Assembly: GCF_002632755.1 (NCBI RefSeq)
Contig: NZ_NJAK01000002.1
Location: forward strand, 407,177-471,176
DNA length: 64,000 nucleotides
Direction of reading: 5' to 3'
Origin: Xenorhabdus ishibashii
GTDB lineage: Bacteria; Pseudomonadota; Gammaproteobacteria; Enterobacterales; Enterobacteriaceae
Part shown: positions 21,335-31,357 of the stretch, piece after piece
Layout: the number at the start of each line of letters is the position of its first letter
How positions within the stretch are numbered: the first letter of the stretch is position 1
The notes under the pieces: generated by a model
The model's input: the letters and a program-made list of their open reading frames with translations, nothing else
The model's database searches: none
Told to the model about the DNA's origin: nothing
Translations under genes and position numbers: made by a program

Positions 21335-22008
21335 TTACCCCTCCTTATAATTAGAGACTCATATAACATCAATGAATTATCCAATCAGTTTATTCATATA
21401 AATAATGGATACTCACTCTATATCATGCTTATATTAGCAGAGTCAGCAATTTCGCTAATTACCTAATTAGTATCTCGTTGGCTTGTTACTCAACGTTGAC
21501 ATCTTCGTCACCCTAAAGAACGAAATTGTACGGCGCACCGAATAAATCGTGCATTAATTCACCGACGATATAGACTGTATAAAATAATTCTCCAACTAAA
21601 CTAATTAAAGTTTAAATATCAACAAAAAAGTACAATCCCCCAAAATAGATACATTTTCACTCGGTTAAAGTTCTATAAGAATAACCGCCATCCAAGTACT
21701 AATCTATATATTTTTACATTAATATCATTTTTCTCTTACAGAGATTGATGACATTAAAGTAAATTACATCAAAAACAATAAGATAAATAAATTGATCACT
21801 TTTTATTCAATAAATAATTCTTTAATAAATAATTTTACTGTAATGAGCAAGATAGGTAATAGAAGTGATATCTTGAAATGACTTATCTCAAATAAATGAA
21901 ATGTAATATAAATAATATAGCATTTATGGTTAATAATATTTCTTATTTTGCGATCATCCTAAACCATCATTCATATAACTGATATTTTTTGACCAACTCA
22001 GGGTAAAA
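21335..22008. other. AT-rich gap between slyA and ydhL
   Basis: About 670 bp without a recognisable gene. TTAGC and GCTAA half sites at 21435-21460 resemble SlyA binding half sites and may serve autoregulation. In E. coli this interval carries ydhIJK, sodC and ydhF, and I see no clear remains of them. From about 21560 the sequence is very AT-rich. Confidence 0.5.
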
Positions 22009-22248
22009 TTAAAATAAATCGGCTTGCATTGGAATAATATTGCTATTACCTTCCTTGTTTCTCAATCCTCTTAGTTTTCTCTGGTGACATAACCGAAATA
22101 TCTCTCTTTTTTCACTATCTGATAATTTCATCCATATAAACCGCTCTTCCCTACTACGATAACATCCTCGGCAAAAACCACGAGGATCAGATTCACAGAT
22201 GCCTTTGCAAGGGTTGGGAATAGCAAAGAATTCTAATTGTTCAGCCAT
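22009..22248 (-). CDS. ydhL: DUF1289 family protein (YdhL-like)
   Basis: A 79-residue protein with the DUF1289 cysteine pattern 'NPCKGICESDPRGFCRGCYRS' (Cys at about 14, 18, 26, 29), which suggests a bound metal. The start 'AEQLEFFAIPNPC' is like E. coli YdhL. In E. coli it lies beside nemRA-gloA; nemRA are missing here, but gloA still follows. Function unknown. Confidence 0.85.
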   Translation of the reverse strand: MAEQLEFFAIPNPCKGICESDPRGFCRGCYRSREERFIWMKLSDSEKREIFRLCHQRKLRGLRNKEGNSNIIPMQADLF

Positions 22249-22489
22249 CTCATCCCCCTACATCTAGGTTTATCAAGCATTCCTATCATAAGATCATTTA
22301 TTGTACAGCGCAAACTTCAGCCATGACATTTCAAAATAAAATGGTAACAATCTAAAGCTGAATAAACCGGATAATTTGAATTATTTGATCTATACACGCT
22401 ATAGTTAACCGGCATATGCAGATATGTGAGCAACGTTTTGTAATAAATCTATTTTTTTCAATAAAACTAATAAAGATCAAGAGGTAATC

Positions 22490-22897
22490 ATGCGTTTACT
22501 CCACACTATGATCCGTGTTGGCAACATGCAACGCTCAATTGATTTCTATACTCAGGTAATGGGGATGCGTTTACTTCGCACTAGCGAAAATTCAGAGTAT
22601 AAGTATTCTCTCGCGTTTGTTGGTTATACCGACGAAAGTCAAGGCGCTGTTATTGAGCTAACCTATAATTGGGATGTTGAAAACTACGAAATGGGAACCG
22701 CATTTGGACATATCGCTTTGGGCGTTGATGATGTTGCAGCAACCTGTGAACGCATCAAACTTGCTGGGGGGAAAGTCGTTCGCGAAGCAGGGCCGGTTAA
22801 AGGTGGAACAACCGTCATTGCATTTGTTGAAGATCCTGATGGTTATAAGATTGAACTCATCGAAAATTCAAGTGCCAGCAATGCATTAGGTAACTAA
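22490..22897 (+). CDS. gloA: Lactoylglutathione lyase (glyoxalase I)
   Basis: A 135-residue metal enzyme that converts the methylglyoxal-glutathione adduct to S-lactoylglutathione. All four metal ligands of E. coli GloA are present: His5, Glu56, His74 and Glu122. An AAGAGG site precedes the ATG. It is followed by rnt, the E. coli order. Confidence 0.97.
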   Translation: MRLLHTMIRVGNMQRSIDFYTQVMGMRLLRTSENSEYKYSLAFVGYTDESQGAVIELTYNWDVENYEMGTAFGHIALGVDDVAATCERIKLAGGKVVREAGPVKGGTTVIAFVEDPDGYKIELIENSSASNALGN

Positions 22898-23074
22898 TTT
22901 ACCAACAGCTATCGAGTTATAGTCAGAAATTAATTACATACTTAAATAAGGGCATATTGCCCTTTAGTTCCCCCACCGGATAAGTATTACTTCTGCAAGA
23001 CACACCAAACTTTGTCATAATACCCACTATCCAGAGTCAAAAACAGAATCCTGAAGCTAAGAACTGAAAATCAG

Positions 23075-23734
23075 ATGTCTAATCAAAATGATCAAAATAT
23101 GCTAAGTGGACGCTTTCGTGGCTACTACCCCGTTGTCATTGATGTCGAAACCGCTGGTTTTAATGCGCGCACAGACGCTTTACTTGAAATTGCTGCAATT
23201 ACTTTGAAAATGGATGAGAATGGCTGGCTAACGCCTGCCGATACACTGCATTTTCATATCGAGCCTTTTGAAGGGGCCAATCTTGATCCTGCCGCTCTTG
23301 CTTTCACTGGCATTGATCCTACGAACCCCTTGCGAGGAGCTGTCAGTGAGTACACTGCCTTGCATGCAATTTTTAAAATGATCCGTAAGGGAATGAAAGA
23401 CACAAATTGTAACCGTGCAATTATAGTCGCTCATAATGCCAATTTTGATCACAGTTTCGTTATGGCTGCTGCTGAACGTGCTGGTTTGAAACGCAATCCA
23501 TTCCATCCATTCGCTACTTTTGATACCGCTGCACTCAGTGGCTTGGTTCTCGGCCAGACAATTCTTGCCAAAGCTTGCATCACAGCAGAAATTTCGTTTG
23601 ACAGCAATCAGGCTCATAGCGCTCTTTATGATACTGATCGAACAGCTCTACTTTTCTGTGAACTGGTTAATCGCTGGAAACGACTAGGTGGTTGGCCACT
23701 ACCATCTACTGACAGTGCTAACTGCGAACCCTAA
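23075..23734 (+). CDS. rnt: Ribonuclease T
   Basis: A 219-residue DEDDh exonuclease that trims the 3' ends of tRNA and other stable RNAs. The catalytic pair Asp23/Glu25 lies in '[11 protein letters not shown]'; later motifs '[11 protein letters not shown]' and '[13 protein letters not shown]' supply the remaining Asp, His and Asp. It is convergent with grxD; the lhr gene found between them in E. coli is absent. Confidence 0.96.
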   Translation: MSNQNDQNMLSGRFRGYYPVVIDVETAGFNARTDALLEIAAITLKMDENGWLTPADTLHFHIEPFEGANLDPAALAFTGIDPTNPLRGAVSEYTALHAIFKMIRKGMKDTNCNRAIIVAHNANFDHSFVMAAAERAGLKRNPFHPFATFDTAALSGLVLGQTILAKACITAEISFDSNQAHSALYDTDRTALLFCELVNRWKRLGGWPLPSTDSANCEP

Positions 23735-23772
23735 AAAAGCAAGCCCCATACCTATTAAAGTATGGGGCTATA
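23735..23772 (-). terminator. Terminator of grxD (rnt/grxD junction)
   Basis: A 10-bp perfect stem (23742-23751 with 23760-23769) is followed on the minus strand by GCTTTTTT, which suits grxD. On the plus strand it lies just behind rnt but lacks a T run. Confidence 0.75.
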
Positions 23773-23805
23773 AAAAGTAGCTATTATTCAGATGAATAAC
23801 TGTTC

Positions 23806-24186
23806 TTATTCCTGCTCGCGATACTTGTCTGCCGTCTCTTTGAGCAGTGTTTGTAGTTCACCACGTTGATACATCTCAACTAGAATGTCACAACCTCCCA
23901 CCAGCTCACCATCAACCCAAAGTTGAGGAAAAGTCGGCCAGTTGGCATACTTAGGTAATTGAGCACGGATATCTGGATTTTGCAGAATATCCACATAAGC
24001 AAAACGTTCACCACAAGCTGATAAAGCCTGAACTGCCTGAGCAGAGAAACCACAGCTTGGCAATTTTGGTGAACCTTTCATGTACAACAGAATTGGGTTT
24101 TCTCTGATCTGGCGTTCGATTTTTTCAATGACTGCATCAGCCGTTGTATCAGTAACCGTGTTAGTGTTTGTATTAATATTAGTCAT
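23806..24186 (-). CDS. grxD: Monothiol glutaredoxin Grx4
   Basis: A 126-residue CGFS glutaredoxin that binds a [2Fe-2S] cluster with glutathione and BolA-type partners and serves iron-sulfur trafficking. The active cysteine is C45 in 'PKLPSCGFSAQAV'; the core 'YANWPTFPQLWVDGELVGGCD' is as in E. coli. The N-terminus is about 15 residues longer and consists of Thr/Asn repeats ('NINTNTNTVTDTTAD'). The ATG has AAGGAA 7 bases upstream and is the best start, so the extension is probably real. Confidence 0.95.
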   Translation of the reverse strand: MTNINTNTNTVTDTTADAVIEKIERQIRENPILLYMKGSPKLPSCGFSAQAVQALSACGERFAYVDILQNPDIRAQLPKYANWPTFPQLWVDGELVGGCDILVEMYQRGELQTLLKETADKYREQE

Positions 24187-24547
24187 TTTTGCTTCCTTAA
24201 AAACTGCAAGCGTTATTTATCAGCATAAAATAAAGATTGATTTAGAATACCACTTTCTACGCTAATTTTTCTACCGTGAACTTTATATGGCGAATTTTTG
24301 CCATGACTTGTAGCAAGTGATCATTAAATATTTTCACTCCAACTGGCTGTATTCAGTCCATGTTAAGTTTAGTTCTGCACCAGTTCGCAGCGTGATAGCA
24401 TCTTTTTCCCTGTTATTTAGCAGAAAAGTTGTTAAGATAATTATCAAAATAGTAACACGATAATAAGCTTAAATTTGCCCTGCCCATGGTTAGTATCTAA
24501 ACCATGGTTTGCGGAGCCAAAAACCCGATATTAAAAAGGAGCATGCA
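24187..24547. other. Intergenic region with the sodB leader
   Basis: About 360 bp between divergent grxD and sodB. It contains a perfect 8-bp inverted repeat with an 8-base loop (24484-24491 with 24500-24507), about 40 bases before the sodB ATG, likely a leader hairpin in the sodB message. mepH, found here in E. coli, is absent. No gene is visible. Confidence 0.55.
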
Positions 24548-25126
24548 ATGTCTTTTGAATTACCAGCATTACCTTATGCCAAAGATGCCCTGGAACCACA
24601 CATTTCCGCAGAAACTCTGGAATACCACCACGGCAAACATCACAATGCTTATGTTGTAAACCTGAATAATTTGATTAAAGATACTGAATTTGCCGGAAAA
24701 TCTCTGGAAGAAATTATCAAAGCATCTGAAGGTGGTATCTTCAATAACGCAGCACAAATTTGGAACCATACTTTCTATTGGCATAGCCTGTCACCAAATG
24801 GTGGTGGTGAACCAACCGGAAAAGTAGCAGATGCCATCAACAATGCTTTCGGCTCTTTTGCTGAATTCAAACAGCAGTTTACTGACGCAGCCCTGAAAAA
24901 CTTTGGTTCTGGTTGGACTTGGTTAGTTAAGAAAGCTGATGGCACTCTGGCTATCGTTAACACCTCTAATGCAGCAACCCCAGTGACTGGCGAAGATAAA
25001 CCAGTACTGACCGTTGATGTCTGGGAGCACGCATATTACATCGATTATCGCAATGCACGCCCTCAATATTTGGAGCACTTCTGGGCTCTGGTCAACTGGA
25101 AATTTGTTGAAGAAAACCTGGCTTAA
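24548..25126 (+). CDS. sodB: Iron superoxide dismutase SodB
   Basis: A 192-residue cytoplasmic Fe-SOD. '[20 protein letters not shown]' is the normal start; the first iron ligand is His27 in 'LEYHHGKHH', and the C-terminal ligands lie in '[11 protein letters not shown]'. The ATG has AAGGAG 8 bases upstream. The start region GCAATGTC (24545-24552) is complementary over 8 bases to the core of the RyhB-like RNA of this window, so repression in low iron is expected, as known in E. coli. Confidence 0.97.
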   Translation: MSFELPALPYAKDALEPHISAETLEYHHGKHHNAYVVNLNNLIKDTEFAGKSLEEIIKASEGGIFNNAAQIWNHTFYWHSLSPNGGGEPTGKVADAINNAFGSFAEFKQQFTDAALKNFGSGWTWLVKKADGTLAIVNTSNAATPVTGEDKPVLTVDVWEHAYYIDYRNARPQYLEHFWALVNWKFVEENLA

Positions 25127-25157
25127 TAAGATTACTTCTTATACTGGTTTGAAATAA

Positions 25158-25213
25158 TAAGGGCGGGTTTTCCTTCATTCGCACAATTTTGCATGTTGGA
25201 AAACCTACCCTTA
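25158..25213 (+). terminator. Probable terminator of sodB
   Basis: An imperfect 15-bp stem (AAGGG..GGTTTTCC with GGAAAACC..CCCTT) lies 35 bases behind the sodB stop. No good T run follows, so efficiency is uncertain. Confidence 0.5.
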
Positions 25214-25251
25214 AAGTAAGTGGAGCTACAAATTCTTCTTTTAGATCTTGG

Positions 25252-25338
25252 TTAGATCAGGCAAAGGCTTCCCAGAAAAACAATCATGATTAATGCACTA
25301 CTGGCGGCCAATAATCCCAATTTCAGATCTGTATCCAT
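25252..25338 (-). CDS. cydH: Small membrane protein CydH (YnhF), cytochrome bd subunit
   Basis: A 28-residue single-helix protein beginning MDTDLKLGLLAASSALIMI. It resembles E. coli YnhF (MSTDLKFSL...), a 29-residue protein now named CydH and found as an extra subunit of cytochrome bd-I oxidase. The position agrees: E. coli ynhF also lies between sodB and purR. A GAGG site stands 7 bases before the ATG. Confidence 0.85.
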   Translation of the reverse strand: MDTDLKLGLLAASSALIMIVFLGSLCLI

Positions 25339-25543
25339 AGAACATCCTCAATGTGAAAATTAAGACACCTCAACACCATAAATTTTAGGCGGTTATTTGT
25401 CGTATTATCGAAAAATCATACCGCAATATCTAATTCATACTCTTTATAGCATCGATTATTACTTTCACTTTTGAGTTAGATCAGACAAAATTCAAAGTTT
25501 ACCGCTAAATTATTGCCAACCATCATCCCGTATATAAATATAT

Positions 25544-25559
25544 TGGCAAACGATTAACA
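25544..25559. promoter_or_regulatory. Possible PurR operator upstream of purR
   Basis: The sequence GGCAAACGATTAAC resembles the left half and centre of the PurR box (ACGCAAACGTTTGCGT); the right half is weak. It lies about 70 bases before the purR ATG, where autoregulation would be expected. Confidence 0.45.
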
Positions 25560-25628
25560 AATAGCTATACCCGACTAGAAAGATAAAGGGTATATAAATT
25601 AGACCAGAAGGTCAGGAGTCCTTTTTTC

Positions 25629-26654
25629 ATGGCAACGATTAAAGATGTGGCTAAACGCGCTGGTGTTTCGACCACAACCGTATCCCATGTTATCAATAAA
25701 ACCCGTTTCGTCGCCGAAGATACAAAGGCCGCAGTTTGGGCTGCTATTAAAGAATTGAATTATTCCCCCAGTGCCGTTGCTCGCAGCTTAAAAGTTAACC
25801 ACACCAAATCCATTGGATTGCTGGCAACATCAAGTGAAGCACCCTACTTTGCTGAGATCATAGAATCGGTTGAAAATAGCTGCTATAGCAAAGGTTACAC
25901 ACTGATTTTATGTAATTCTCATAACAACCTTGATAAACAAAAAGCTTATCTCGCGATGCTGGCACAAAAACGAGTAGATGGTTTGCTGGTCATGTGTTCA
26001 GAATACCCTGAGCAACTTTTGAGTATGTTGGAAGGCTATCGCAATATTCCTATGGTGGTCATGGATTGGGGAGAATCCAGAGGTGATTTTACCGATGCGA
26101 TTATTGATAATGCCTTTCATGGTGGTTATCTGGCTGGCCGTTATCTCATTGAACGCGGTCATCGTGATATTGCCTCTATTCCTGGGCCATTGGCAAGAAA
26201 TACTGGGGGAGGACGCCACCAAGGTTTTCTCAAGGCACTAAAAGAAGCCAATATCGCCATTCGTGATGAGTGGATTGTACAAGGTGATTTTGAACCTGAA
26301 TCTGGTTATCAGGCCATGTACAAAATCCTGAATCAAAAACATCGTCCAACCGCTGTTTTTTGTGGTGGAGATGTCATGGCTATGGGGGCGATCTGTGCAG
26401 CCGATGAGTTGGGGTTGCGCGTTCCACAAGATATTTCAATTATCGGTTATGATAATATCCGCAATGCCCGCTATTTTACACCCGCATTGACAACCATCCA
26501 CCAGCCCAAAGAGCGTTTAGGACAAATGGCTTTTTCAATGTTACTGGATCGGATCATCAATAAACGTGAGGATGCACAAACTATCGAAGTCCATCCACGC
26601 CTTGTTGAACGGCGCTCTGTTGCAGATGGACCTTTTATCGATTATCGCCGCTGA
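25629..26654 (+). CDS. purR: Purine repressor PurR
   Basis: A 341-residue LacI-family repressor, the same length as in E. coli, which binds hypoxanthine or guanine and represses purine synthesis genes. The helix-turn-helix is at '[21 protein letters not shown]' and the hinge helix near '[14 protein letters not shown]', followed by a periplasmic-binding-like core. A GGAG site precedes the ATG. The convergent punR and divergent punC next door also act in purine handling. Confidence 0.96.
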   Translation: MATIKDVAKRAGVSTTTVSHVINKTRFVAEDTKAAVWAAIKELNYSPSAVARSLKVNHTKSIGLLATSSEAPYFAEIIESVENSCYSKGYTLILCNSHNNLDKQKAYLAMLAQKRVDGLLVMCSEYPEQLLSMLEGYRNIPMVVMDWGESRGDFTDAIIDNAFHGGYLAGRYLIERGHRDIASIPGPLARNTGGGRHQGFLKALKEANIAIRDEWIVQGDFEPESGYQAMYKILNQKHRPTAVFCGGDVMAMGAICAADELGLRVPQDISIIGYDNIRNARYFTPALTTIHQPKERLGQMAFSMLLDRIINKREDAQTIEVHPRLVERRSVADGPFIDYRR

Positions 26655-26657
26655 CGG

Positions 26658-27566
26658 TTAATTTTCTTGCAGCCATTCGGCATTAAGCGTTTCGCTATCC
26701 CCCAGATAATCAAGTAACCAGCTTAATGCCGGTGAGTGGCTTTTTTGCGACCATGTCAAACAACATGGGCTGTCAGGCAAGGGCTGTTCAAGTTCAAGTG
26801 TAATCAGCTTACCTTTACGGATCAGCGGTAGCGCACGGTGTTTGGGCACCATGCCTACACACAATCCATCCATCAAACAACTTAATCCAACATCCCAATC
26901 AGGAACAATCAATCTCCGTTGATTATTCAAAGCCCATGTATCACGCTTAGGTAAGCTACGCGAAGTGTCTTCGAGACATAAACTGGGATAAGGCCGCATT
27001 TGGTCATCATTCAATTTTTCCGATATGGCTGCCAGTTCGTGTTCAGGGCTGGCTACACACAGCCAAGGCATAAATCCCATATCCCTGAAGCTATATCGCT
27101 CACCAACAGGGGAAGCACGTGTTGCTCCGATGGCGACATCCACTCGTCCATCCACCAGGGCATCCCATACGCCATTGAAAACTTCAGGATAGATAAGTAA
27201 CTCAATATCTGGAAAATGGCGATAAAAATCCAAAATTAGCCGAAGCGTTCGCTCTGGCTTCACGACCTGATCAACCGCAATACTAAATTGCCCCCGCCAG
27301 CCATTAGCAACCTGTTGGCACTGGTGCCGAGTGTGATTCATTTTTTTGATAACAGAACGCGCTTCTTTAACAAAGATTGCCCCTGCTTCCGTTAAATCAA
27401 CATCACGATGACGACGTTCAAATAAAGGTACAGCCAACCAGTCTTCAAGCTGTTTTACCGTATAGCTGACAGCAGAAGGTACACGATGAAGTTCTGACGC
27501 AGCCGCACTGAAACTTCCTGTTCTGGCAACAGCATCAATGACTTCCAGAGAGTATTCAGACCACAT
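26658..27566 (-). CDS. punR: LysR-family regulator PunR (YdhB)
   Basis: A 302-residue LysR-type regulator with an N-terminal helix-turn-helix ('GSFSAAASELHRVPSAVSYT') and a substrate-binding domain. It matches E. coli YdhB, renamed PunR, which activates the adjacent transporter gene. The ATG has AAGGA 7 bases upstream; a TTG five codons earlier overlaps that site. It is divergent from punC, typical for a LysR pair. Confidence 0.92.
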   Translation of the reverse strand: MWSEYSLEVIDAVARTGSFSAAASELHRVPSAVSYTVKQLEDWLAVPLFERRHRDVDLTEAGAIFVKEARSVIKKMNHTRHQCQQVANGWRGQFSIAVDQVVKPERTLRLILDFYRHFPDIELLIYPEVFNGVWDALVDGRVDVAIGATRASPVGERYSFRDMGFMPWLCVASPEHELAAISEKLNDDQMRPYPSLCLEDTSRSLPKRDTWALNNQRRLIVPDWDVGLSCLMDGLCVGMVPKHRALPLIRKGKLITLELEQPLPDSPCCLTWSQKSHSPALSWLLDYLGDSETLNAEWLQEN

Positions 27567-27689
27567 ATATCTTCCTTTCAATTTTTTTCACAGCATGGTG
27601 CAAATATTACCGTTTCACAAGTAAAAATCATGCTATATAAAATAAACCCAATATTTCCTTATCCATTACCAAACCAAGTTATTAACACA

Positions 27690-28901
27690 ATGACAACAAA
27701 TAAAAACTCCATTCCATTTATGTCTTATCTCGCGGGCTTAAGCATGTTAGGCTATTTGGCCATCGATATGTATCTGCCCGCTTTTGATGCAATGAAAGCA
27801 GAATTAGATACATCAACTAATGCTATCAGTGCGAGCCTTAGCATTTTTCTTGCCGGATTTGCTTTTGCCCAACTTTTATGGGGTCAATTGTCTGATCGTT
27901 TAGGCAGAAAACCCGTTCTTATTATCGGTCTGTCCCTGTTTTCCATTAGTTGTTTAGGTATGCTTTGGATAACAAGTCCTATCCAGTTATTGATATTAAG
28001 ATTTATGCAAGCAGTTGGGGTTTGTTCTGCTGCGGTGACCTGGCAGGCTTTAGTCGTTGATAGATATGATGCAGAACGAACCAAACGTGTTTTTGCCATG
28101 ATCATGCCTCTGGTTGCCCTTTCCCCTGCCCTTGCCCCTTTGTTAGGCGCATGGCTGTTAACGCATAGTGGCTGGAAAATCATTTTCCTTGTTTTAATGA
28201 TCGTAACGATATTGCTGTTAATACCAACATTTTTTCTGGACAATAAGCGCACTAATATCGAAAACCACGCTGATAAAAAAGCAATTTCTTTCTTTACGTT
28301 ATTAACTTCTCCAGTTTTTAGCGGAAATGTATTGATCTATGCGTCTTGCAGTGCAGGTTTTTTTGCCTGGCTAACAGGCTCACCAACAATTTTGAAAGAT
28401 ATGGGTTATGATCCTACCGATATTGGCCTAAGTTATATTCCCCAAACGTTGGCATTTATGATTGGCGGGTATGGTTGCCGTATCTTATTGGAAAAAATGA
28501 AAAGTGAAACGGTATTCCCATTTCTGTTAGTGGGTTATGCAGTAAGCATGATCATAATTTATTTGATTTCCCTATTAAGTGAACCTTCATTTATAGCCAT
28601 TCTTATTCCTTTTTGTGTTATGGCAGCAATGAATGGTGCATCATATCCAATTGCAGTAGCAAATGCCCTGTCTGTTTATCCTCAGGATAGTGGTAAAGCG
28701 GCTGCATTACAAAACGCTCTGCAATTGGGTCTCTGCTTTATCGCAAGTATGATCGTCTCTTTATTTATGGAATTCCCGCTTTTATCGACGACAACAATAA
28801 TGGCGCTTACAGTTGTTCCAATGGCTGTCGGTTATTGGCTGCAAAAACAAGGCATTAAGAAAAACACTAAGCATAAATGCAATAATCTTCCAAAAAAATA
28901 A
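27690..28901 (+). CDS. punC: MFS transporter PunC (YdhC), purine nucleoside related
   Basis: A 403-residue major facilitator protein of the Bcr/CflA type with 12 predicted helices. The MFS motif between helices 2 and 3 is 'GQLSDRLGRKPVL', and 'AVGVCSAAVTWQALVVDRY' is the drug-exporter motif. The ATG at 27690 gives the same length as E. coli YdhC; an ATG at 27630 is possible but neither has a strong ribosome site. E. coli PunC is linked to adenosine uptake under PunR control. Confidence 0.9.
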   Translation: MTTNKNSIPFMSYLAGLSMLGYLAIDMYLPAFDAMKAELDTSTNAISASLSIFLAGFAFAQLLWGQLSDRLGRKPVLIIGLSLFSISCLGMLWITSPIQLLILRFMQAVGVCSAAVTWQALVVDRYDAERTKRVFAMIMPLVALSPALAPLLGAWLLTHSGWKIIFLVLMIVTILLLIPTFFLDNKRTNIENHADKKAISFFTLLTSPVFSGNVLIYASCSAGFFAWLTGSPTILKDMGYDPTDIGLSYIPQTLAFMIGGYGCRILLEKMKSETVFPFLLVGYAVSMIIIYLISLLSEPSFIAILIPFCVMAAMNGASYPIAVANALSVYPQDSGKAAALQNALQLGLCFIASMIVSLFMEFPLLSTTTIMALTVVPMAVGYWLQKQGIKKNTKHKCNNLPKK

Positions 28902-28918
28902 TAGGTAAGAACATTATT

Positions 28919-28952
28919 ATCTAAAGGTTACGCCATTATGTGACCTTTAGAT
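28919..28952 (+). terminator. Terminator of punC
   Basis: A 10-bp stem (ATCTAAAGGT with ACCTTTAGAT) lies 18 bases behind the punC stop, followed by GATTGTTT. A reasonable but not strong terminator. Bases 28953-29188 hold the cfa promoter region and no gene. Confidence 0.6.
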
Positions 28953-29188
28953 GATTGTTTAAATACCATTTCGCTCATATACTCATACGGATTCATTATT
29001 CTAAAAATTCGGAATTTGAGGTCTCTCAGGGCATTGATGCTCTATTTAATTTCAGGATGAATAGGCAATAAGTGCATTTTCAATGCAATTTCTATATTAT
29101 TTTCCAATAAACCTTCGAGGTTTTATATAATAAAAATCAGCTACAAAGTGACACCTCAAAATTCCATCACACAAATGTTGGAGAGTAT

Positions 29189-30340
29189 ATGAGTTCATCT
29201 TTTGTTGAAGGTAAGAAAACAATCACTGATCCTTGGCATAGGATCGCCCATGAATTGCTTCAGGAAACTGATATTGATATCAATGGCAAACGCCCTTTCG
29301 ACATACGTATTAAAAATCCTGACTTCTATAAGCGTGTATTGAAAGAAGGTTCTTTGGGTCTGGGTGAAAGTTATATGGATGGCTGGTGGGAATGTGATCG
29401 CCTTGATATTTTCTTTCACAAAGTATTACGGGCAGATTTAGAACATCGTATCCCTAAAAATGCCAAAGATATCTTCAAGATAATTATCTCTCGTATATTT
29501 AATCTACAATCTCCCAAGCGTGCCTGGATTGTAGGTGAGGAACATTATAATTTAGGTAATGACCTTTTCATTCGCATGCTTGATCCTCACATGCAATATT
29601 CTTGCGGTTATTGGAAAGATGCCAATACACTGGAAGAAGCACAATCCCATAAGCTGCGCCTGATTTGTGAAAAGCTACAATTGTCTCCAGGCATGACTTT
29701 ATTGGATATCGGTTGTGGATGGGGAGGTCTGGCTGCCTATGCGGCAGAAAATTACGGTGTATCAGTCACAGGAGTGACGATTTCAGCCGAGCAACAGAAA
29801 TACGCACAGGAACACTGTAAAGATTTAAATGTAAAAATTATCCTTGAAGATTACCGAAACCTTAACCTTCAGTTTGATCGCGTTGTATCCGTCGGCATGT
29901 TTGAGCACGTTGGCCCTAAAAATTATGACAATTATTTTAATATAGTAAAAAAGAATTTGAAATCAGACGGTCTGTTCCTTCTCCATACCATTGGCTCCAA
30001 TATTGATAAATCAGGTTCAGATGCATGGATCAGCAAATATATTTTCCCTAACGGCTGCTTACCCTCGATCGCCAAAATTGCCAAAGCAACTGCGGGAAAG
30101 TTTGTCATGGAAGATTGGCACAACTTTGGGGCTGATTATGACCGGACACTAATGGCGTGGTATGAGCGGTTTACCGCCAGTTGGCATGAAATAGAGCATA
30201 ATTACAGCCCACGCTTCAAACGGATGTTCAGTTATTATTTGAACGCCTGCGCAGGCGCATTCCGTGCAAGAGATATACAGTTATGGCAGATAGTATTCAG
30301 TTCACAAGGTATCGAAAAGGGATTAAGAGTACCTAGATAG
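29189..30340 (+). CDS. cfa: Cyclopropane-fatty-acyl-phospholipid synthase
   Basis: A 383-residue SAM-dependent enzyme that adds a methylene bridge to unsaturated acyl chains of membrane lipids (E. coli Cfa 382). The SAM site is 'LLDIGCGWGGLAAYAAE' (about 172-188) and the N-terminal lipid-binding part ends near residue 110. A GGAG site precedes the ATG. It is convergent with ribE, as in E. coli. It is usually a stationary-phase and acid-stress gene. Confidence 0.96.
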   Translation: MSSSFVEGKKTITDPWHRIAHELLQETDIDINGKRPFDIRIKNPDFYKRVLKEGSLGLGESYMDGWWECDRLDIFFHKVLRADLEHRIPKNAKDIFKIIISRIFNLQSPKRAWIVGEEHYNLGNDLFIRMLDPHMQYSCGYWKDANTLEEAQSHKLRLICEKLQLSPGMTLLDIGCGWGGLAAYAAENYGVSVTGVTISAEQQKYAQEHCKDLNVKIILEDYRNLNLQFDRVVSVGMFEHVGPKNYDNYFNIVKKNLKSDGLFLLHTIGSNIDKSGSDAWISKYIFPNGCLPSIAKIAKATAGKFVMEDWHNFGADYDRTLMAWYERFTASWHEIEHNYSPRFKRMFSYYLNACAGAFRARDIQLWQIVFSSQGIEKGLRVPR

Positions 30341-30361
30341 CTCCCCATAACGAAATTTCCC

Positions 30362-30394
30362 AAAGCTACAGAAATGGTATTTCTGTAGCTTTCC
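30362..30394. terminator. Shared cfa/ribE terminator
   Basis: A near-perfect 13-bp stem (AAAGCTACAGAAA with TTTCTGTAGCTTT) with a short loop lies between the convergent genes; A and T runs flank it on both sides. Confidence 0.7.
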
Positions 30395-30424
30395 CACACC
30401 ATCGAATATAGAAATATTTCTTTA

Positions 30425-31066
30425 TTATTTTTCAATCTGTGACAATAATTTTTCTTGTGTTTTCTGAGCCATAATCCGTTCAACGGTATCTACAATCGCT
30501 TGAGTTTGTGGATCAATTTCAATATTAACCTTTTCACCCAGACGTTTTTTACCCAGAGTTGTGCGCTCTAATGTTTCTGGAATTAAATGAACACAAAAAC
30601 GATTATTGACCACATCTCCGACTGTTAGGCTAATTCCATCAATGCCAACAAATCCTTTATGCAGAATATATTTCATTAACTGTTTATCATGAATTCGAAA
30701 CCATATTTCATGGTTATTTTCAGAAATGAAGATCTTGGCAATTTCGGCTGTTGCAATAATATGCCCGGACATCAAATGCCCGCCAATTTCATCACCAAAT
30801 TTAGCTGCTCTTTCCAGATTGACTAAATCACCCACCCTGAGTTCACCAAGGTTGGTCAGGCGCAATGTTTCTTTCATTAAATCAAAACTGACTAAATCAC
30901 CATCGATCTTAGTTACAGTCAGGCAACAACCGTTGTGGGAAACAGAAGCGCCCGTTTCAATTCCGGGTAATAATTCAGCCGGAAATTTAACAATATGAGT
31001 CCGAAAATGCATCTTTTCATCAATGGCAACTATCGGTGCTTTTTCCTGAACGATACCTGTAAACAT
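30425..31066 (-). CDS. ribE: Riboflavin synthase alpha subunit
   Basis: A 213-residue enzyme (RibC in older E. coli naming) that dismutates two lumazine molecules to riboflavin. It has two similar lumazine-binding domains, each with an 'MFTGIV'- or 'GISLTVGDV'-like motif, the first at residues 1-90 and the second at about 98-190. The length equals E. coli. I see no FMN riboswitch in the 290 bases upstream. It is divergent from mdtK. Confidence 0.96.
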   Translation of the reverse strand: MFTGIVQEKAPIVAIDEKMHFRTHIVKFPAELLPGIETGASVSHNGCCLTVTKIDGDLVSFDLMKETLRLTNLGELRVGDLVNLERAAKFGDEIGGHLMSGHIIATAEIAKIFISENNHEIWFRIHDKQLMKYILHKGFVGIDGISLTVGDVVNNRFCVHLIPETLERTTLGKKRLGEKVNIEIDPQTQAIVDTVERIMAQKTQEKLLSQIEK

Positions 31067-31357
31067 GGGACCTCCTTAATAATTTTACTTGGCGGATTAG
31101 TTTAACCCACTCACCACTTTTAAGCACTATACTGTTTAAGTATCATTTTATTTAACACATTTATTTGGATTGAGTTTAGTTTCAGTTAAGTATTGCTTCA
31201 ATCATATTGAATATAAACATCGTGCAATGATTGGATTAATAAAATGAGTCCTATACAATGTGGCAGCTTATAAGCGATATATTTTCTATTAACATCGTTT
31301 GCTCGCAAAATATCTCTTGTTTTTCTTGTTAATTTTCAATCAAAAAAGGTGTAGTAC

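Noticed and set aside
21335..22008. Hidden gene in the 670-bp gap behind slyA
   Set aside because: No frame of useful length with a start and ribosome site is present on either strand, and the sequence is strongly AT-rich.
24437..24448. Fur box upstream of sodB (AGATAATTATCA)
   Set aside because: It contains the perfect palindrome GATAATTATC but is too short for the 7-1-7 pattern. Control by RyhB at the start codon is the better supported iron link.
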